From positions 1 to 55,985 of the forward strand of contig JANYJP010000048.1 in the NCBI GenBank assembly GCA_025358455.1: a stretch of 55,985 nucleotides of DNA, given 5' to 3'. The notes under the pieces are model-generated. The model did not search any database. It saw only the letters and a list, made by a program, of their open reading frames with translations, and was not told the origin of the DNA. The DNA is from Bacteroidales bacterium (GTDB taxonomy: Bacteria; Bacteroidota; Bacteroidia; Bacteroidales; VadinHA17). A program made the translations under genes and the position numbers. This document shows positions 55,352-55,985 of this stretch, one piece after another (position 1 is the stretch's first letter; each line of letters opens with the position of its first letter).

Positions 55352-55985
55352 ATGAAAAATATTAAAACAAATATCTGGTTACCTATTGTATTGTTGCCTG
55401 TCTGGTACATTATATATCATTTCCTTCAAGCTGGAACCGACTGGTTGATTGATTCGGTTTTAGGAATGCCCAAAGGGGCACATCTGACTGAAGCTGTACG
55501 TTTCTTTGTTTTTGAATTCCCAAAGGTCATGATGTTGCTGACACTCATTATATTCCTGGTTGGAATTATAAGAACATATTTCACCCCTGAACGTACCCGC
55601 AAAGCGCTTGAGGGGAAGAAAACATTTACGGGTAATGTTATGGCCGCGATGCTCGGAATTGTCACACCGTTTTGTTCATGTTCGGCTATCCCTCTGTTTC
55701 TGGGATTTGTAGAGTCAGGCGTTCCGCTTGGAGTAACATTTTCATTTCTTATTTCTTCACCGATGATCAATGAAGTTGCCGTAATTCTTTTATATGGAAT
55801 GTTCGGATGGAAGGTAGCTGCGATATACGTTGGGACTGGTTTGGCTATATCAATTATTGCAGGATGGATAATTGGTTTGCTCAAGCTCGAAAAATGGGTT
55901 GAAGCATGGGTATATGAAACACATCTGGGTGACAATGGAGAAGATGTAGAAAAAATATTATTCGGCAGCCGAATCAGCCTTGGCT
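55352..55985 (+). CDS. ArsP-type permease (DUF318 family), 3' end beyond the window
   Basis: At least 211 residues, open to the last base. Membrane helices at about 8-27, 55-75 and from 95 on. The family signature is plain: TPFCSCSAIPLFLGFVESG (about 108-126) followed by FSFLISSPMINEVAVILL. The FCSCS cysteines are metal-ligand or redox candidates. Members include ArsP, which exports trivalent organoarsenicals, and permeases of unknown substrate. With ArsR, ArsF and ArsG nearby and an ArsR-type operator 14 bp upstream, export of an arsenical is the best guess; other thiophilic compounds are possible. Confidence 0.85.
   Translation, partial: MKNIKTNIWLPIVLLPVWYIIYHFLQAGTDWLIDSVLGMPKGAHLTEAVRFFVFEFPKVMMLLTLIIFLVGIIRTYFTPERTRKALEGKKTFTGNVMAAMLGIVTPFCSCSAIPLFLGFVESGVPLGVTFSFLISSPMINEVAVILLYGMFGWKVAAIYVGTGLAISIIAGWIIGLLKLEKWVEAWVYETHLGDNGEDVEKILFGSRISLG

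Overview
The window comes from a Bacteroidota chromosome, most likely a Bacteroidales-type environmental lineage. The evidence is a type IX secretion (T9SS) gene set (PorP/SprF protein plus both type A and type B sorting tails), a SecD-SecF fusion, propeller/Y_Y_Y signalling architecture, Bacteroidota-style -33/-7 promoters (TTG ... TAnnTTTG), few Shine-Dalgarno sites and moderate-to-low GC. No tRNA, rRNA, CRISPR array or intact insertion sequence was seen.

Region 1 (1-9422) is a five-gene rightward operon: the 3' part of a very large secreted adhesin with six ~95-residue repeats and a type B sorting tail, its PorP/SprF partner, a PD40/PKD protein, an unrecognised exported protein, and a sensor made of a two-component-type propeller joined to a SpoIIE-like phosphatase. 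This looks like a surface-protein export and signalling unit.

Region 2 (9428-30679) is mostly housekeeping. It holds leftward lipoprotein-der-era-pseudouridine synthase, a divergent glmM, a MacA/MacB-permease/TolC efflux operon without its own ATPase, secDF, a TatA-like gene with a long tail, a LolD-type ATPase overlapping a TIGR02757 gene, exbB/exbD, a TrmN6-like methyltransferase, a leftward saccharopine dehydrogenase-like gene and mutS.

Region 3 (30738-53013) is metabolic and accessory. It has a T9SS-sorted deacetylase-like protein beside a GH2 exo-glucosaminidase-like enzyme, small exported proteins, an APC permease, a Cys/His-motif lipoprotein, an ETF-quinone oxidoreductase followed by a one-chain beta-alpha ETF fusion, a YbjJ-like MFS transporter, a PQQ-propeller protein, an exported Gfo/Idh/MocA protein, a YqaA-like membrane protein, an esterase and a ScyD/ScyE-like lipoprotein. 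The longer gene-free gaps here contain decayed gene pieces, one clearly an aldo/keto reductase 5' end.

Region 4 (53062-55985) is an arsenic-type resistance island. A strong terminator and a serine-recombinase remnant are followed by an ArsR regulator, a small thioredoxin-like gene interrupted by one in-frame TGA, ArsF-like and ArsG-like genes (organoarsenical nitroreduction and efflux), and the start of an ArsP-type permease that runs off the window. Two copies of the inverted repeat TTTCGT-N6-ACGAAA, one at the arsR promoter and one before the permease, probably mark the ArsR regulon. I consider this island, with its broken or recoded thioredoxin and shared operator, the most interesting part of the window.
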